Below are positions 1-8,119 of a stretch of DNA of 24,250 bases, one piece after another. The notes beneath the pieces were generated by a model. The model was not told the DNA's origin, searched no databases, and worked only from the letters and a program-made list of their open reading frames with translations. The first letter of the stretch is position 1, and each line of letters starts with the position of its first letter. This DNA is from an uncultured Clostridia bacterium (GTDB taxonomy: Bacteria > Bacillota > Clostridia > Oscillospirales > Acutalibacteraceae): contig CALCHE010000149.1 in NCBI GenBank assembly GCA_937901145.1, forward strand, positions 1 through 24,250, written 5' to 3'. Position numbers and translations under genes: made by a program.

Positions 1-113
1 ACGTTCCCGTTTATGTAACAGAAGATATGGTTGGTCACAAGCTCGGCGAATTTGCGCCCACCAGAACCTACAGAGGTCACGCAGGCTCAAAAACCTCAAA
101 CAACGGTAAATAA
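1..113 (+). CDS. rpsS: 30S ribosomal protein S19, C-terminal part
   Basis: Only the last 37 codons are in the window, in frame from base 3 to the TAA at 111-113. The translated tail contains GHKLGEFAPTRTYRGHAG, the conserved C-terminal part of S19, which with S13 contacts the 16S head and A-site tRNA. It is followed 20 bp later by rplV, the normal S10-operon order. The start lies outside the window. Confidence 0.95.
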   Translation, partial: VPVYVTEDMVGHKLGEFAPTRTYRGHAGSKTSNNGK

Positions 114-133
114 GTCGAAAGGAGTGTATTAAA

Positions 134-466
134 GTGGAAGCAACAGCAAAAGTTACTTTTGTGCGTATTGCACCTCGTAAGGTAAAGATCGTTCTTGACC
201 TTATCAGAAATCAGCCCGCTGAAAAAGCTATGGCAATCCTCAGATACACGCCTAAGGCAGCGTGTGAGGTTGTAGCAAAACTTCTTAAGTCAGCTATGGC
301 TAATGCAGAAAACAAAGATATGGACGTTTCCAGACTTTATGTAGCAGAATGCTATGTTGGTCAGGGCCCCACACTCAAAAGAATCAGACCCAGAGCACAG
401 GGCAGAGCTTTCCGTATCAATAAAAAGACATCTCACATCACCCTTGTACTCAAGGAAATGGAATAA
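134..466 (+). CDS. rplV: 50S ribosomal protein L22
   Basis: A 110-residue protein that matches L22 in length and in its conserved C-terminus (GPTLKRIRPRAQGRAFRI), which forms the loop lining the peptide exit tunnel. The start is GTG at 134, preceded by AAAGGAG with about 9 bases of spacing; no better in-frame ATG gives a full-length L22. It lies between rpsS and rpsC as in the standard S10 operon. The GTG start is the only unusual point. Confidence 0.97.
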   Translation: MEATAKVTFVRIAPRKVKIVLDLIRNQPAEKAMAILRYTPKAACEVVAKLLKSAMANAENKDMDVSRLYVAECYVGQGPTLKRIRPRAQGRAFRINKKTSHITLVLKEME

Positions 467-484
467 GTAAGGAGGAGGTAAAAC

Positions 485-1189
485 ATGGGCCAGAAAATTA
501 ATCCCACCGGTTTAAGAATCGGCGTAATTAAAGATTGGGAATCTCGCTGGTACGCAAAGAAGAGCGACTTCGGCGATACCCTCGTAGAAGACTACGAACT
601 TCGTGAATATCTCCTTGAAACACTTGCTCCCGCAGGAGTACCCAAGGTTGAAATCGAACGTACAGCTAAGCGCGTTCGCGTAAATATTCACGTTGCAAAG
701 CCCGGTATGGTAATCGGCCGCGGCGGCGCAGAAATCGAAAAGCTTAAGGCTACAATCGAAAAGAAACTCGGTAAAGAAGTTTCTCTTAACATTATCGAAG
801 TTAAGAACCCCGACGTTAACTCACAGCTCGTTGCTGAAAGCATCGCTGCTCAGCTTGAAAGAAGAATCGGCTTCCGCCGTGCACTCAAGCAGGCTATCGG
901 CCGTGCAATGAAGCTCGGTGCTAAGGGTATCAAATGTCAGGTATCAGGCCGTCTCGGCGGTGCTGAAATCGCTAGAAGCGAAACTTACAAAGAGGGTACA
1001 ATTCCTCTTCAGACCATCCGTGCTGACATCGACTACGGTTTCGCAGAAGCAAAAACAACCTACGGCCGTATCGGCGTAAAGGTTTGGATCTACACAGGCG
1101 AAGTTCTTCAGGTTTCAAACAACGAAAGACGTGAAAGACCTGCTCGCCGCAGACCCAGAAGAGAAACAAGAGAAGGAGGAGCTAAATAA
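485..1189 (+). CDS. rpsC: 30S ribosomal protein S3
   Basis: A 234-residue S3. The N-terminus MGQKINPTGLRIG is the family signature, and a type II KH RNA-binding domain follows with its GXXG loop in VIGRGG at residues 76-81. The C-terminal S3 domain is followed by a basic, low-complexity tail of about 20 residues. S3 forms part of the mRNA entry channel. A GGAGG site precedes the ATG. The stop TAA shares a base with the ATG of rplP (TAATG), so the two are probably translationally coupled. Confidence 0.98.
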   Translation: MGQKINPTGLRIGVIKDWESRWYAKKSDFGDTLVEDYELREYLLETLAPAGVPKVEIERTAKRVRVNIHVAKPGMVIGRGGAEIEKLKATIEKKLGKEVSLNIIEVKNPDVNSQLVAESIAAQLERRIGFRRALKQAIGRAMKLGAKGIKCQVSGRLGGAEIARSETYKEGTIPLQTIRADIDYGFAEAKTTYGRIGVKVWIYTGEVLQVSNNERRERPARRRPRRETREGGAK

Positions 1190-1620
1190 TGTTATTACCT
1201 AAGCGTGTAAAAAGACGTAAGGTTCAGCGTGGCCGTCTTAAGGGCACAGCTCATAAGGGCAACAAAGTAACCTACGGTGATTTCGGTCTTGTGGCTCTTG
1301 AACCTTCTTGGATCACTTCAAGACAGATTGAAGCAGCCCGTATTGCTATGACTCGTTACATTAAGCGTGGCGGTCAGGTTTGGATTAAAATTTTCCCCGA
1401 TAAGCCTATCACTGCAAAGCCTGCAGAAACCCGAATGGGTTCCGGTAAAGGTTCACCCGAATATTGGGTAGCAGTTGTTAAGCCGGGCAGAGTTATGTTC
1501 GAAATTAAGGGCGTTGACGAGGAAGTAGCTCGTGAGGCTATGCGTCTTGCAGCTATGAAGCTTCCCGTTAAGTGCAAATTCGTTACTAAAGCAGAACAGG
1601 AAAAGGACGGTGTACAGTAA
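1189..1620 (+). CDS. rplP: 50S ribosomal protein L16
   Basis: A 143-residue L16, recognised by MLLPKRVKRRKVQRGRLKG at the start and by the central KPAETRMGSGKGSPEYWVA motif. L16 is a late-assembly protein that organises the 23S rRNA around the A-site and peptidyl transferase centre. Its start overlaps the rpsC stop by one base and its stop overlaps the rpmC start in the same TAATG manner, so rpsC-rplP-rpmC form a tightly coupled block. Confidence 0.98.
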   Translation: MLLPKRVKRRKVQRGRLKGTAHKGNKVTYGDFGLVALEPSWITSRQIEAARIAMTRYIKRGGQVWIKIFPDKPITAKPAETRMGSGKGSPEYWVAVVKPGRVMFEIKGVDEEVAREAMRLAAMKLPVKCKFVTKAEQEKDGVQ

Positions 1621-1823
1621 TGAAAGCAAGTGAAATCAGAAAACTGTCCGCCGCTGAGATGGACGCTAAGCTTGCAGAACTCAAGAAAGAACTTTTCAAT
1701 CTTCGTTTCCAGCAGGCAGTTAATCAGCTTGACAACCCCATGAGAATCAACGCTGTTAAGAAGGATATCGCAAGAATCAAAACTGTTCAGCGTGATATCG
1801 AGCTTCACGGCGCAAATTCTTAA
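1620..1823 (+). CDS. rpmC: 50S ribosomal protein L29
   Basis: A 67-residue, mostly helical L29. It opens MKASEIRKLSAAEMDAKLAEL and carries the LRFQ motif (KKELFNLRFQQA) and the C-terminal KKDIARIKTV helix typical of the family. L29 sits at the polypeptide exit beside L23 and helps form the docking site for SRP and trigger factor. The ATG overlaps the rplP stop codon, which fixes the start. Confidence 0.97.
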   Translation: MKASEIRKLSAAEMDAKLAELKKELFNLRFQQAVNQLDNPMRINAVKKDIARIKTVQRDIELHGANS

Positions 1824-1841
1824 GAAAGGGAGGACTGAATA

Positions 1842-2096
1842 ATGGAAAGAAATCTCAGAAAGACTCAGGTCGGCATCGTATCCAGCGATAAGATGGACAA
1901 GACAGTAGTTGTTACAATTAAGGATAAGGTTAGACATCCTCTTTACAAGAAGATCGTTAACCGTACCGTTAAAGTAAAGGCACACGACGAAAAGAATGAG
2001 TGCGGTATCGGTGACCGTGTTCTCATTATGGAAACTCGCCCTCTTTCTAAGGATAAGAGATGGCGTGTAGTAGAAATTATCGAAAAAGCCAAATAA
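1842..2096 (+). CDS. rpsQ: 30S ribosomal protein S17
   Basis: An 84-residue S17 with the OB-fold signature: QVGIVSSDKMDKTVVV near the N-terminus, then HPLYKKIV and the C-terminal RPLSKDKRWRVVEI. It is a primary 16S rRNA binder that acts early in 30S assembly. A GGGAGG ribosome binding site precedes the ATG. It follows rpmC in the canonical order. Confidence 0.97.
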   Translation: MERNLRKTQVGIVSSDKMDKTVVVTIKDKVRHPLYKKIVNRTVKVKAHDEKNECGIGDRVLIMETRPLSKDKRWRVVEIIEKAK

Positions 2097-2124
2097 TTGG
2101 TGCAGCTAAAGGAGGCCAAACACA

Positions 2125-2493
2125 ATGATTCAGCAGCAGACTTATCTTAAGGTTGCTGACAACACAGGTGCAAAAGAAATTATGTGCATTCGTGTTCTCG
2201 GCGGCACAGGTAGAAGATATGCTAATATCGGTGACGTCATTGTTGCTTCTGTTAAGAAAGCAGCACCCGGCGGCATCGTAAAGAAGGGCGACGTTGTTAA
2301 GGCAGTAGTTGTACGTACTGCAACAGGCGTTCGCCGTGATGACGGCACATACATTCGTTTCGACGAAAATGCAGCAGTTATCATTAAAGAAGATAAAAAC
2401 CCCAAGGGTACCCGTATCTTTGGACCGGTAGCAAGAGAACTTCGTGATAAGGATTATCTCAAAATTCTCTCACTTGCTCCCGAAGTACTTTAA
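2125..2493 (+). CDS. rplN: 50S ribosomal protein L14
   Basis: A 122-residue L14, the standard bacterial length. It begins MIQQQTYLKVADNTGAKE and contains the VRTATGVRRDDGTYIRFDEN loop and the C-terminal FGPVARELRDKDYLKILSLAPEVL, all diagnostic. L14 binds 23S rRNA near the intersubunit bridge with h14 of 16S rRNA and is the docking site of the silencing factor RsfS. GGAGG precedes the ATG. Confidence 0.98.
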   Translation: MIQQQTYLKVADNTGAKEIMCIRVLGGTGRRYANIGDVIVASVKKAAPGGIVKKGDVVKAVVVRTATGVRRDDGTYIRFDENAAVIIKEDKNPKGTRIFGPVARELRDKDYLKILSLAPEVL

Positions 2494-2505
2494 GGAGGTG
2501 TCACG

Positions 2506-2832
2506 ATGAGTAAAGTTCATGTTAAAACAGGCGACACAGTCGTTGTTATCAACGGTAAAGATCGTGGCGCAAGAGGTAAAGTAATGGCTGTAAGCCCCGC
2601 AGAAGGCAAGGTTATCGTAGAAAAAGTTAACGTTGTTAAAAAGCACGTTAAACCTCGCAAGATGGGCGAAGCAGGCGGCATTATCGAGGCAGAAGCAGCT
2701 CTTTACGCATGTAAGGTTCAGCTCGTTTGCCCCAAGTGCGGCAGACCTACCAGAGTAGGCCACGTAATCGACGAAAAAGGCAAGAAAATGCGTGCTTGCA
2801 AGCACAGCGACTGTCTTGCAAAGTTTGAATAA
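2506..2832 (+). CDS. rplX: 50S ribosomal protein L24
   Basis: A 108-residue L24 with an N-terminal KOW motif (VKTGDTVVVINGKDRGARGKV), the domain that nucleates 50S assembly at the 5' end of 23S rRNA. The C-terminal part has CPKCGRPTRVGHV, then CKHSDC, a four-cysteine arrangement that could bind zinc, as in many clostridial L24 proteins. It sits between rplN and rplE with short gaps. Confidence 0.97.
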   Translation: MSKVHVKTGDTVVVINGKDRGARGKVMAVSPAEGKVIVEKVNVVKKHVKPRKMGEAGGIIEAEAALYACKVQLVCPKCGRPTRVGHVIDEKGKKMRACKHSDCLAKFE

Positions 2833-2850
2833 TAAGGGAGGAACATGACA

Positions 2851-3390
2851 ATGGCAAGATTAAAAGAGCTCTATGTCAATGAGGTTGCACCTCAGATGAT
2901 GAAAAAGTTCGGTTACAAAAGCGTTATGCAAATCCCTAAGCTTGACAAAGTTGTTATCAACGTAGCTTGCGGTGAAGCAATTGCAAACTCAAAGGTTCTT
3001 GACGCTGTAGTTTCCGATCTCAGACAGATCACAGGTCAGCAGCCCGTTCTTTGCAAGGCAAAGAAATCAGTAGCTAACTTCAAACTCCGTGAAGGCATGG
3101 TTATCGGTGCTAAGGTTACACTCAGAGGCGAAAAGATGTATGAATTCATCGACAGATTCTTCAATCTCGCTCTCCCCAGAGTTCGTGACTTCAGAGGTAT
3201 CAACCCTAACGCTTTCGACGGCAGAGGTAACTACTCAGTTGGTATCAAGGAACAGCTTATTTTCCCTGAAATCGACTACGATAAGATCGACAAGGTTCGT
3301 GGTATGGACATCTGCTTCGTAACCACAGCCACAAACGACGAAGAAGCAAGAGAGCTCCTCACACTTATGGGCGCTCCCTTCGAGAAATAA
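2851..3390 (+). CDS. rplE: 50S ribosomal protein L5
   Basis: A 179-residue L5, the usual length, when started at the ATG at 2851 (MARLKELYVNEV). An ATG two codons upstream (2845) is only about 3 bases from the GGAGG, while 2851 gives about 9, so 2851 is preferred. Conserved blocks include KLDKVVINVACGEA, the GAKVTLRG segment and the C-terminal ARELLTLMGAPFEK. L5 anchors 5S rRNA to the central protuberance. The residues VACGEA replace the more usual VGVGEA, a minor substitution. Confidence 0.97.
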   Translation: MARLKELYVNEVAPQMMKKFGYKSVMQIPKLDKVVINVACGEAIANSKVLDAVVSDLRQITGQQPVLCKAKKSVANFKLREGMVIGAKVTLRGEKMYEFIDRFFNLALPRVRDFRGINPNAFDGRGNYSVGIKEQLIFPEIDYDKIDKVRGMDICFVTTATNDEEARELLTLMGAPFEK

Positions 3391-3408
3391 TTAAGGAGGT
3401 AAGTTAAA

Positions 3409-3594
3409 ATGGCAAAGACTTCTATGAAAGTTAAACAGCAGAGAACAGCTAAGTACTCTACAAGAGCATACAACAGATGTAAAATCTGCGGCAGACCTCA
3501 CGCTTATCTCCGCAAATACGGTATTTGCCGTATCTGCTTCAGAGAATTAGCACACGCAGGTCAGATCCCCGGCGTTAAAAAAGCAAGCTGGTAA
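3409..3594 (+). CDS. rpsN: 30S ribosomal protein S14, zinc-binding type Z
   Basis: A 61-residue S14 of the short, zinc-binding form. The two CXXC pairs are visible as CKICGRPHAYLRKYGICRIC, with MAKTSMKVKQQR at the start and the C-terminal GQIPGVKKASW typical of the class. It assembles late into the 30S head. It differs from the long zinc-free paralogue that Zur-regulated genomes may carry elsewhere; none is seen here. Confidence 0.98.
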   Translation: MAKTSMKVKQQRTAKYSTRAYNRCKICGRPHAYLRKYGICRICFRELAHAGQIPGVKKASW

Positions 3595-3627
3595 GCAATT
3601 GCAAGTTTTTAAGGAGGTAAAGGAATA

Positions 3628-4026
3628 ATGCAAGTAACAGACGCTATCGCTGATATGCTTACAAGAATTCGTAACGCTAACTCAGCAAAACACGATTCAG
3701 TTAAGATTCCTGCATCCAACATGAAGAAGGCAATTGCTCAGATTCTTGTTGATGAAGGTTATATCAAAGGCTTCACCGTTGAAGAAGACGGTAAGCAGGG
3801 TATTATGGAAGTACAGTTAAAGTACGGCCCCAATAAGTCACAGGTTATCACAGGTCTCAGAAGAGTATCTAAACCCGGCTTAAGAATTTACACAAACTGC
3901 GAAGACATGCCTAAGGTAATGAAGGGTCTCGGTATCGCTATCCTTTCCACACCTAAGGGTGTTATGACAGACAAGGACGCTCGTAAAGCCAACGTAGGCG
4001 GCGAAGTTCTTGCATTCGTTTGGTAA
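3628..4026 (+). CDS. rpsH: 30S ribosomal protein S8
   Basis: A 132-residue S8. It starts MQVTDAIADMLTRIRNAN and ends with the STPKGVMTDKDARKANVGGEVLAFVW block shared by the family. S8 is a primary binder of 16S helix 21; in E. coli it also represses the spc operon at an mRNA site, but no comparable site was identified here. TAAGGAGGT precedes the start. Confidence 0.98.
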   Translation: MQVTDAIADMLTRIRNANSAKHDSVKIPASNMKKAIAQILVDEGYIKGFTVEEDGKQGIMEVQLKYGPNKSQVITGLRRVSKPGLRIYTNCEDMPKVMKGLGIAILSTPKGVMTDKDARKANVGGEVLAFVW

Positions 4027-4038
4027 GGAGGTGCTGAT

Positions 4039-4581
4039 ATGTCAAGAATAGGTAGAGCTCCCATTACGGTTCCCGCAGGAGTAGAAGTTAAAATTGACGG
4101 CAGCACAGTTACAGCTAAGGGCCCTAAGGGCACACTTACCAAAACTATGCACAGCAATATGTCAATCGCTATGGAAGGTAACGTAATCACAGTTACCCGT
4201 CCCAATGACAACAAAGAAAACAGATCACTTCACGGTCTTACCCGTACACTTATCGCCAACATGGTAGAGGGTGTAGCAAACGGTTACAAAAAGGAACTCG
4301 AAATCAACGGTATCGGTTACCGTGCTGAGAAGAAGGGCAAGGATCTTGTAATGAAAATCGGTTACTCTCATGACGTTATCATGACTGAGCCCGAAGGCGT
4401 TACAGTTGAAGTTCCCGCTCCCAACAAGCTCATCGTAACAGGCGCTGATAAAGCAGCCGTTGGTCAGTTCGCAGCAGAAATTCGTGAAAAGAGACTTCCT
4501 GAACCTTACAAGGGCAAGGGTATCAAGTACGTTGACGAATACATCCGCCGCAAAGAAGGTAAAGCCGGTAAGGGTAAATAA
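4039..4581 (+). CDS. rplF: 50S ribosomal protein L6
   Basis: A 180-residue L6 built of two repeated domains. Diagnostic parts are MSRIGRAPITVPAGVEV at the start, LHGLTRTLIANMVEGV in the centre and RLPEPYKGKGIKYVDEYIRRKEGKAGK at the end. L6 lies near the sarcin-ricin loop and the factor-binding site. The start is 13 bases after the rpsH stop with an overlapping AAGGAGGT site. Confidence 0.98.
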   Translation: MSRIGRAPITVPAGVEVKIDGSTVTAKGPKGTLTKTMHSNMSIAMEGNVITVTRPNDNKENRSLHGLTRTLIANMVEGVANGYKKELEINGIGYRAEKKGKDLVMKIGYSHDVIMTEPEGVTVEVPAPNKLIVTGADKAAVGQFAAEIREKRLPEPYKGKGIKYVDEYIRRKEGKAGKGK

Positions 4582-4605
4582 GATTGGTAAAGGAGTGACA
4601 TTTCA

Positions 4606-4965
4606 ATGGTCAGAAGACAAGACAGTAATAAAGCAAGACAGAAGAGACAGAAGAGAGTACGTGCTAAAATCAGCGGTACTGCTGCATGTCCCCGTCTTAA
4701 TGTTTACCGTTCACTCAGCCACATCTACGCTCAGTTAATCGACGATGTAAACGGTGTTACACTTGCATCAGCATCAACTGTAGAGAAGGAATTTACAGAG
4801 TACGGCGGTAATAAAGAAGCAGCTCACAAAGTGGGCGAAGCATTAGCAAAGCGCGCTATCGAAAAAGGCATTGAAGAATGCGTATTCGACAGAGGCGGTT
4901 ACATCTATCACGGTCGTGTACAGGCTCTTGCAGAAGGCGCTCGTGCCGGCGGCCTGAAGTTCTAA
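4606..4965 (+). CDS. rplR: 50S ribosomal protein L18
   Basis: A 119-residue L18 with the basic N-terminus RQKRQKRVRAKISGT and the family motifs RLNVYRSLSHIYAQLIDD, GEALAKRAIEKGI and FDRGGYIYHGRVQALAEGAR. It binds 5S rRNA with L5 to form the central protuberance. AAAGGAGTG lies upstream of the ATG. Confidence 0.97.
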   Translation: MVRRQDSNKARQKRQKRVRAKISGTAACPRLNVYRSLSHIYAQLIDDVNGVTLASASTVEKEFTEYGGNKEAAHKVGEALAKRAIEKGIEECVFDRGGYIYHGRVQALAEGARAGGLKF

Positions 4966-4983
4966 GCAAGGAGGAAATTAATT

Positions 4984-5484
4984 ATGACTAAAATTGACGC
5001 ATCAGCTTATGAACTTACAGAACGTGTTGTAGCCATCAATCGTGTATCAAAGACAGTTAAGGGTGGTAGAATTTTCAAGTTCGCAGCTCTTGTAGTTGTT
5101 GGTGACGGTAATGGCATCATCGGATTCGGTCTTGGCAAATCAGGTGAAGTTCCTGACGCTATCCGTAAGGGTATCGACGACGCTAAGAAGAATCTTATCA
5201 AGGTTTCTCTTAAGGGTACCACAATTCCCCACGAGATTATCGGTAAGTTCGGTGCAGGCGTAGTTCTTCTTAAGCCTGCTGCTCCCGGTACCGGTGTTAT
5301 CGCCGGCGGCCCTGTACGTGCCGTTGTTGAAACAGTTGGTATCAAGGATATTCGTACAAAGGCTCTTCGTTCAAACAATCCCTGCAACGTAGTAAGAGCT
5401 ACCATCGACGGTCTTTCAAAGCTTCGCAACGTAGAAGAAGTTGCTGAAGTTCGCGGTAAGACTGCTAAAGAAATCTTAGGTTAA
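4984..5484 (+). CDS. rpsE: 30S ribosomal protein S5
   Basis: A 166-residue S5. The double-stranded RNA-binding-like N-terminal domain contains VAINRVSKTVKGGRIFKFAALVVVGDGNGIIGFG, followed by GVVLLKPAAPGTGVIAGGPVRAVVE, both diagnostic. S5 contributes to decoding accuracy and to mRNA unwinding at the entry channel. GCAAGGAGG precedes the start. It lies between rplR and rpmD as expected. Confidence 0.98.
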   Translation: MTKIDASAYELTERVVAINRVSKTVKGGRIFKFAALVVVGDGNGIIGFGLGKSGEVPDAIRKGIDDAKKNLIKVSLKGTTIPHEIIGKFGAGVVLLKPAAPGTGVIAGGPVRAVVETVGIKDIRTKALRSNNPCNVVRATIDGLSKLRNVEEVAEVRGKTAKEILG

Positions 5485-5498
5485 GGAGGACTTCAGAA

Positions 5499-5678
5499 AT
5501 GGCAGACATTAAGATTACTCTCAAAAGAAGCCTCATCGGTTGCAAAAAAGATCAGATTGCAACAGTTAAGTCTCTTGGCCTCAAGAAAATCGGGGATGTA
5601 ACGGTTCAGCCCAACAATCCTCAGACTCAGGGTAAGGTGAAGAAAATCGGTCACCTTATCGAGACCACCGAAGCTTAA
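5499..5678 (+). CDS. rpmD: 50S ribosomal protein L30
   Basis: A 59-residue L30, easily missed because of its length. It starts MADIKITLKRSLIGCKKDQ and contains TVKSLGLKKIGDVTVQPNNP, matching the single-domain bacterial L30 fold. An AAGGAGGA site lies 7 bases before the ATG at 5499. It fills the gap between rpsE and rplO, exactly where L30 belongs in the spc operon. Confidence 0.96.
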   Translation: MADIKITLKRSLIGCKKDQIATVKSLGLKKIGDVTVQPNNPQTQGKVKKIGHLIETTEA

Positions 5679-5696
5679 TAGAGGAGGTGCACAGAT

Positions 5697-6140
5697 ATGA
5701 AATTACATGAACTTTCACCTGCTGCAGGTTCAACCAAAGAACGTAAACGTATCGGTCGTGGTCCTGCTTCCGGTCAGGGTAAAACTGCCGGTAAAGGTCA
5801 CAAAGGTCAGAAGGCTCGTGCCGGTAGAGGCATGCGTCCCGGTTTCGAAGGCGGTCAGATGCCCCTTCAGAGACGTGTACCTAAGAGAGGTTTCGTAAAC
5901 ATCTTCGGTACAGAGATGGCAATTGTAAATCTTGCTTCACTTGAAAAGGCTTACAACGCCGGTGAAACAGTAACAATTGACTCACTCATCGAAAAGGGCC
6001 TTGTAAAGAAGGTGCTTGACGGTGTTAAGGTGCTTGGTCACGGTGACCTTACAAAGGCACTTACAGTTCAGGCTAACGCTTTCAGCGAATCTGCAAAGCA
6101 GAAGATTGAGGCAGCGGGCGGAAAGACCGAGGTGATCTGA
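5697..6140 (+). CDS. rplO: 50S ribosomal protein L15
   Basis: A 147-residue L15. The glycine- and lysine-rich N-terminus (RIGRGPASGQGKTAGKGHKGQKAR) penetrates the 50S core, followed by GFEGGQMPLQRRVPKRGF and a C-terminal globular domain ending IEAAGGKTEVI. GAGGAGGTG precedes the start. The gene ends 2 bases before the secY start. Confidence 0.98.
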   Translation: MKLHELSPAAGSTKERKRIGRGPASGQGKTAGKGHKGQKARAGRGMRPGFEGGQMPLQRRVPKRGFVNIFGTEMAIVNLASLEKAYNAGETVTIDSLIEKGLVKKVLDGVKVLGHGDLTKALTVQANAFSESAKQKIEAAGGKTEVI

Positions 6141-6142
6141 AG

Positions 6143-7462
6143 ATGATTAGTACTTTCATAAATGCTTGGAAGGTTGCAGAGCTTCGTAAGAAGATTCTCT
6201 TCACAGCACTTATAGTATTGATTTTCAGAATCGGTGCCGCTATTCCGGTTCCTTTCACAAACATCGCAGACAGCGGTATTGTTGATCCTAACGGTGAAAC
6301 ATTTATGAACTATCTGAGCATGATGACAGGTGATGCTTTCACATACGGTACAATTTTTGCACTGTCAATCACACCTTACATCAACAGCTCAATTATCATT
6401 CAGCTTCTTTCAGTTGCTATTCCCGCTCTTGAGAAACTCTCAAAGGAAGGCGAAGAAGGCAGAAAGAAGATCGCAACAATCACAAGATATGTAACTGTTG
6501 CACTTGCTCTTTTACAGAGTACAGCATACTTCATCTACCTCAGAGCGAAAGATTATCTTGTAACTGATGCTGAAGGTCTTCAGTTCACAGGTATCGCAGC
6601 TGTTCTTCAGGCACTGGTTATCATCCTCTGCCTTACAGCAGGTTCATCCTTCGTTATGTGGCTCGGTGAACAGGTAAACGAAAAGGGTATCGGTAACGGT
6701 ATCTCCATCATCCTCTTCGCAGGTATCGTTTCCAGAATTCCTTCACTCATCACTATGCTCTACTACGATATTCTTAAGGGCGGCGCTTATTATGCACTCG
6801 TTCCCATTGTTGTAATCTGCCTTCTTGCTATGATTGCATTTATCGTATGGATGGATAATGCTGAAAGAAGAATTCCCGTACAGTATGCTAAGAGAGTTGT
6901 AGGCCGTAAGATGTACGGCGGTCAGAGCACTCACATTCCTATGAAGGTTAATATGTCAGGTGTTCTTCCCGTTATCTTCGCTTCATCAATTCTTTCACTT
7001 CCTCCCACAGTGGAGATGTTCCTTGATCCTGATAAGATTACAGACGGCTGGAAAACATTCTTCGGTATGTTCTCCTCAAGCCACTGGTTCTATTCAATTG
7101 TTTACTTCTTCCTGATTCTCTTCTTTGCTTACTTCTATGCAAGCATTCAGTACAATCCGGTTGAAATGGCAAACAACATCAGAAAGAACAGCGGTATGAT
7201 TCCCGGACTTCGTCCCGGTAAGCCCACTTCTGATTACATCAAGAAGATTCTCGGCAGAATTACACTTCTCGGCGCATTACTCCTTTCAGTAGTTGCTCTT
7301 TTCCCGAATGTTGTAACTCTGTTCACAAATCTTATCGGTTCTCCCATGACTATCGCCCTCGGCGGTACATCACTTATCATCGTTGTAGGTGTTGCTCTCG
7401 AAACTGTTAAGCAGCTCGAAAGCCAGATGATGATGAGACACTACAAAGGCTTCCTTGACTAA
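6143..7462 (+). CDS. secY: preprotein translocase subunit SecY
   Basis: A 439-residue polytopic membrane protein, the pore subunit of the Sec channel. About ten hydrophobic segments are visible. Conserved SecY parts include the plug region after TM1, GIGNGISIILFAGIVSRIP, the cytosolic loop RRIPVQYAKRVVGRKMYGGQSTHIPMKVN and the C-terminal loop NPVEMANNIRKNSGMIPGLRPGKPT that contacts SecA and the ribosome. It lies 2 bases after rplO and 22 bases before adk, the usual spc-operon tail of Firmicutes. Confidence 0.98.
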   Translation: MISTFINAWKVAELRKKILFTALIVLIFRIGAAIPVPFTNIADSGIVDPNGETFMNYLSMMTGDAFTYGTIFALSITPYINSSIIIQLLSVAIPALEKLSKEGEEGRKKIATITRYVTVALALLQSTAYFIYLRAKDYLVTDAEGLQFTGIAAVLQALVIILCLTAGSSFVMWLGEQVNEKGIGNGISIILFAGIVSRIPSLITMLYYDILKGGAYYALVPIVVICLLAMIAFIVWMDNAERRIPVQYAKRVVGRKMYGGQSTHIPMKVNMSGVLPVIFASSILSLPPTVEMFLDPDKITDGWKTFFGMFSSSHWFYSIVYFFLILFFAYFYASIQYNPVEMANNIRKNSGMIPGLRPGKPTSDYIKKILGRITLLGALLLSVVALFPNVVTLFTNLIGSPMTIALGGTSLIIVVGVALETVKQLESQMMMRHYKGFLD

Positions 7463-7484
7463 TTAATAAAGGAGAGATAACATC

Positions 7485-8117
7485 ATGAAGTTAATTCTTT
7501 TAGGTGCTCCCGGCGCTGGTAAAGGCACACAGGCAGAGTTCATCTGCGGTAAGCTTTCCATCCCGACAATCTCAACAGGTAACATTATCCGTGCTGCTCT
7601 CAAGGCAGGAACAGAAATGGGACTTAAAGCCAAGGAATTCATAGATAACGGTCAGCTTGTTCCCGATGATGTTGTAATCGGCATCATCAAGGAACGCCTG
7701 AGTGAGGACGACTGCCAGAACGGCTTCATCCTTGACGGCTTCCCCAGAACAATTCCTCAGGCTGAGGCTCTCGATGAAATGGGCATCGAAATCGATAAGG
7801 TTATCGACATCGAAGTTCCCGACGAGAAAATCGTAGCAAGAATGTCCGGCAGACGTGTTTGTCCCAAATGCGGTAACTCATATCACCTCATTTACAAACA
7901 GCCCGCTAAGGAAAATACATGCGATGCCTGCGGCGAAGAACTTGTTTTAAGAAAAGATGACCATCCTGATACGGTTAAGGAAAGACTCGATGTTTATCAC
8001 AGTCAGACCGAACCGCTCAAGGATTTCTATGGAAAGAAAAACAAACTTTTCATAGTTGAAGGACAGGAAGAAGTGGCTGACACTTCCGCACTTGTTCTCA
8101 AAGCTTTGGAGGAATAA
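7485..8117 (+). CDS. adk: adenylate kinase (zinc-binding LID)
   Basis: A 210-residue cytosolic adenylate kinase catalysing ATP + AMP to 2 ADP. The P-loop is GAPGAGKGT (residues 7-15), the AMP-binding part STGNIIRAALKAG, and the DGFPRT motif lies at about 84-89. The LID is the long, four-cysteine zinc form, with CPKC at 126-129 and CDAC at 146-149, typical of Gram-positive enzymes. It is followed by map after a 2-base gap. Confidence 0.98.
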   Translation: MKLILLGAPGAGKGTQAEFICGKLSIPTISTGNIIRAALKAGTEMGLKAKEFIDNGQLVPDDVVIGIIKERLSEDDCQNGFILDGFPRTIPQAEALDEMGIEIDKVIDIEVPDEKIVARMSGRRVCPKCGNSYHLIYKQPAKENTCDACGEELVLRKDDHPDTVKERLDVYHSQTEPLKDFYGKKNKLFIVEGQEEVADTSALVLKALEE

Positions 8118-8119
8118 GC

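Noticed and set aside
1374..1985. 203-codon minus-strand open frame opposite rplP, rpmC and rpsQ
   Set aside because: It spans three real genes in antisense and has low-complexity, unconserved-looking sequence.
5007..5429. 140-codon minus-strand open frame opposite rpsE
   Set aside because: It is the antisense shadow of a strongly codon-biased ribosomal gene, with no ribosome binding site or recognisable domain.
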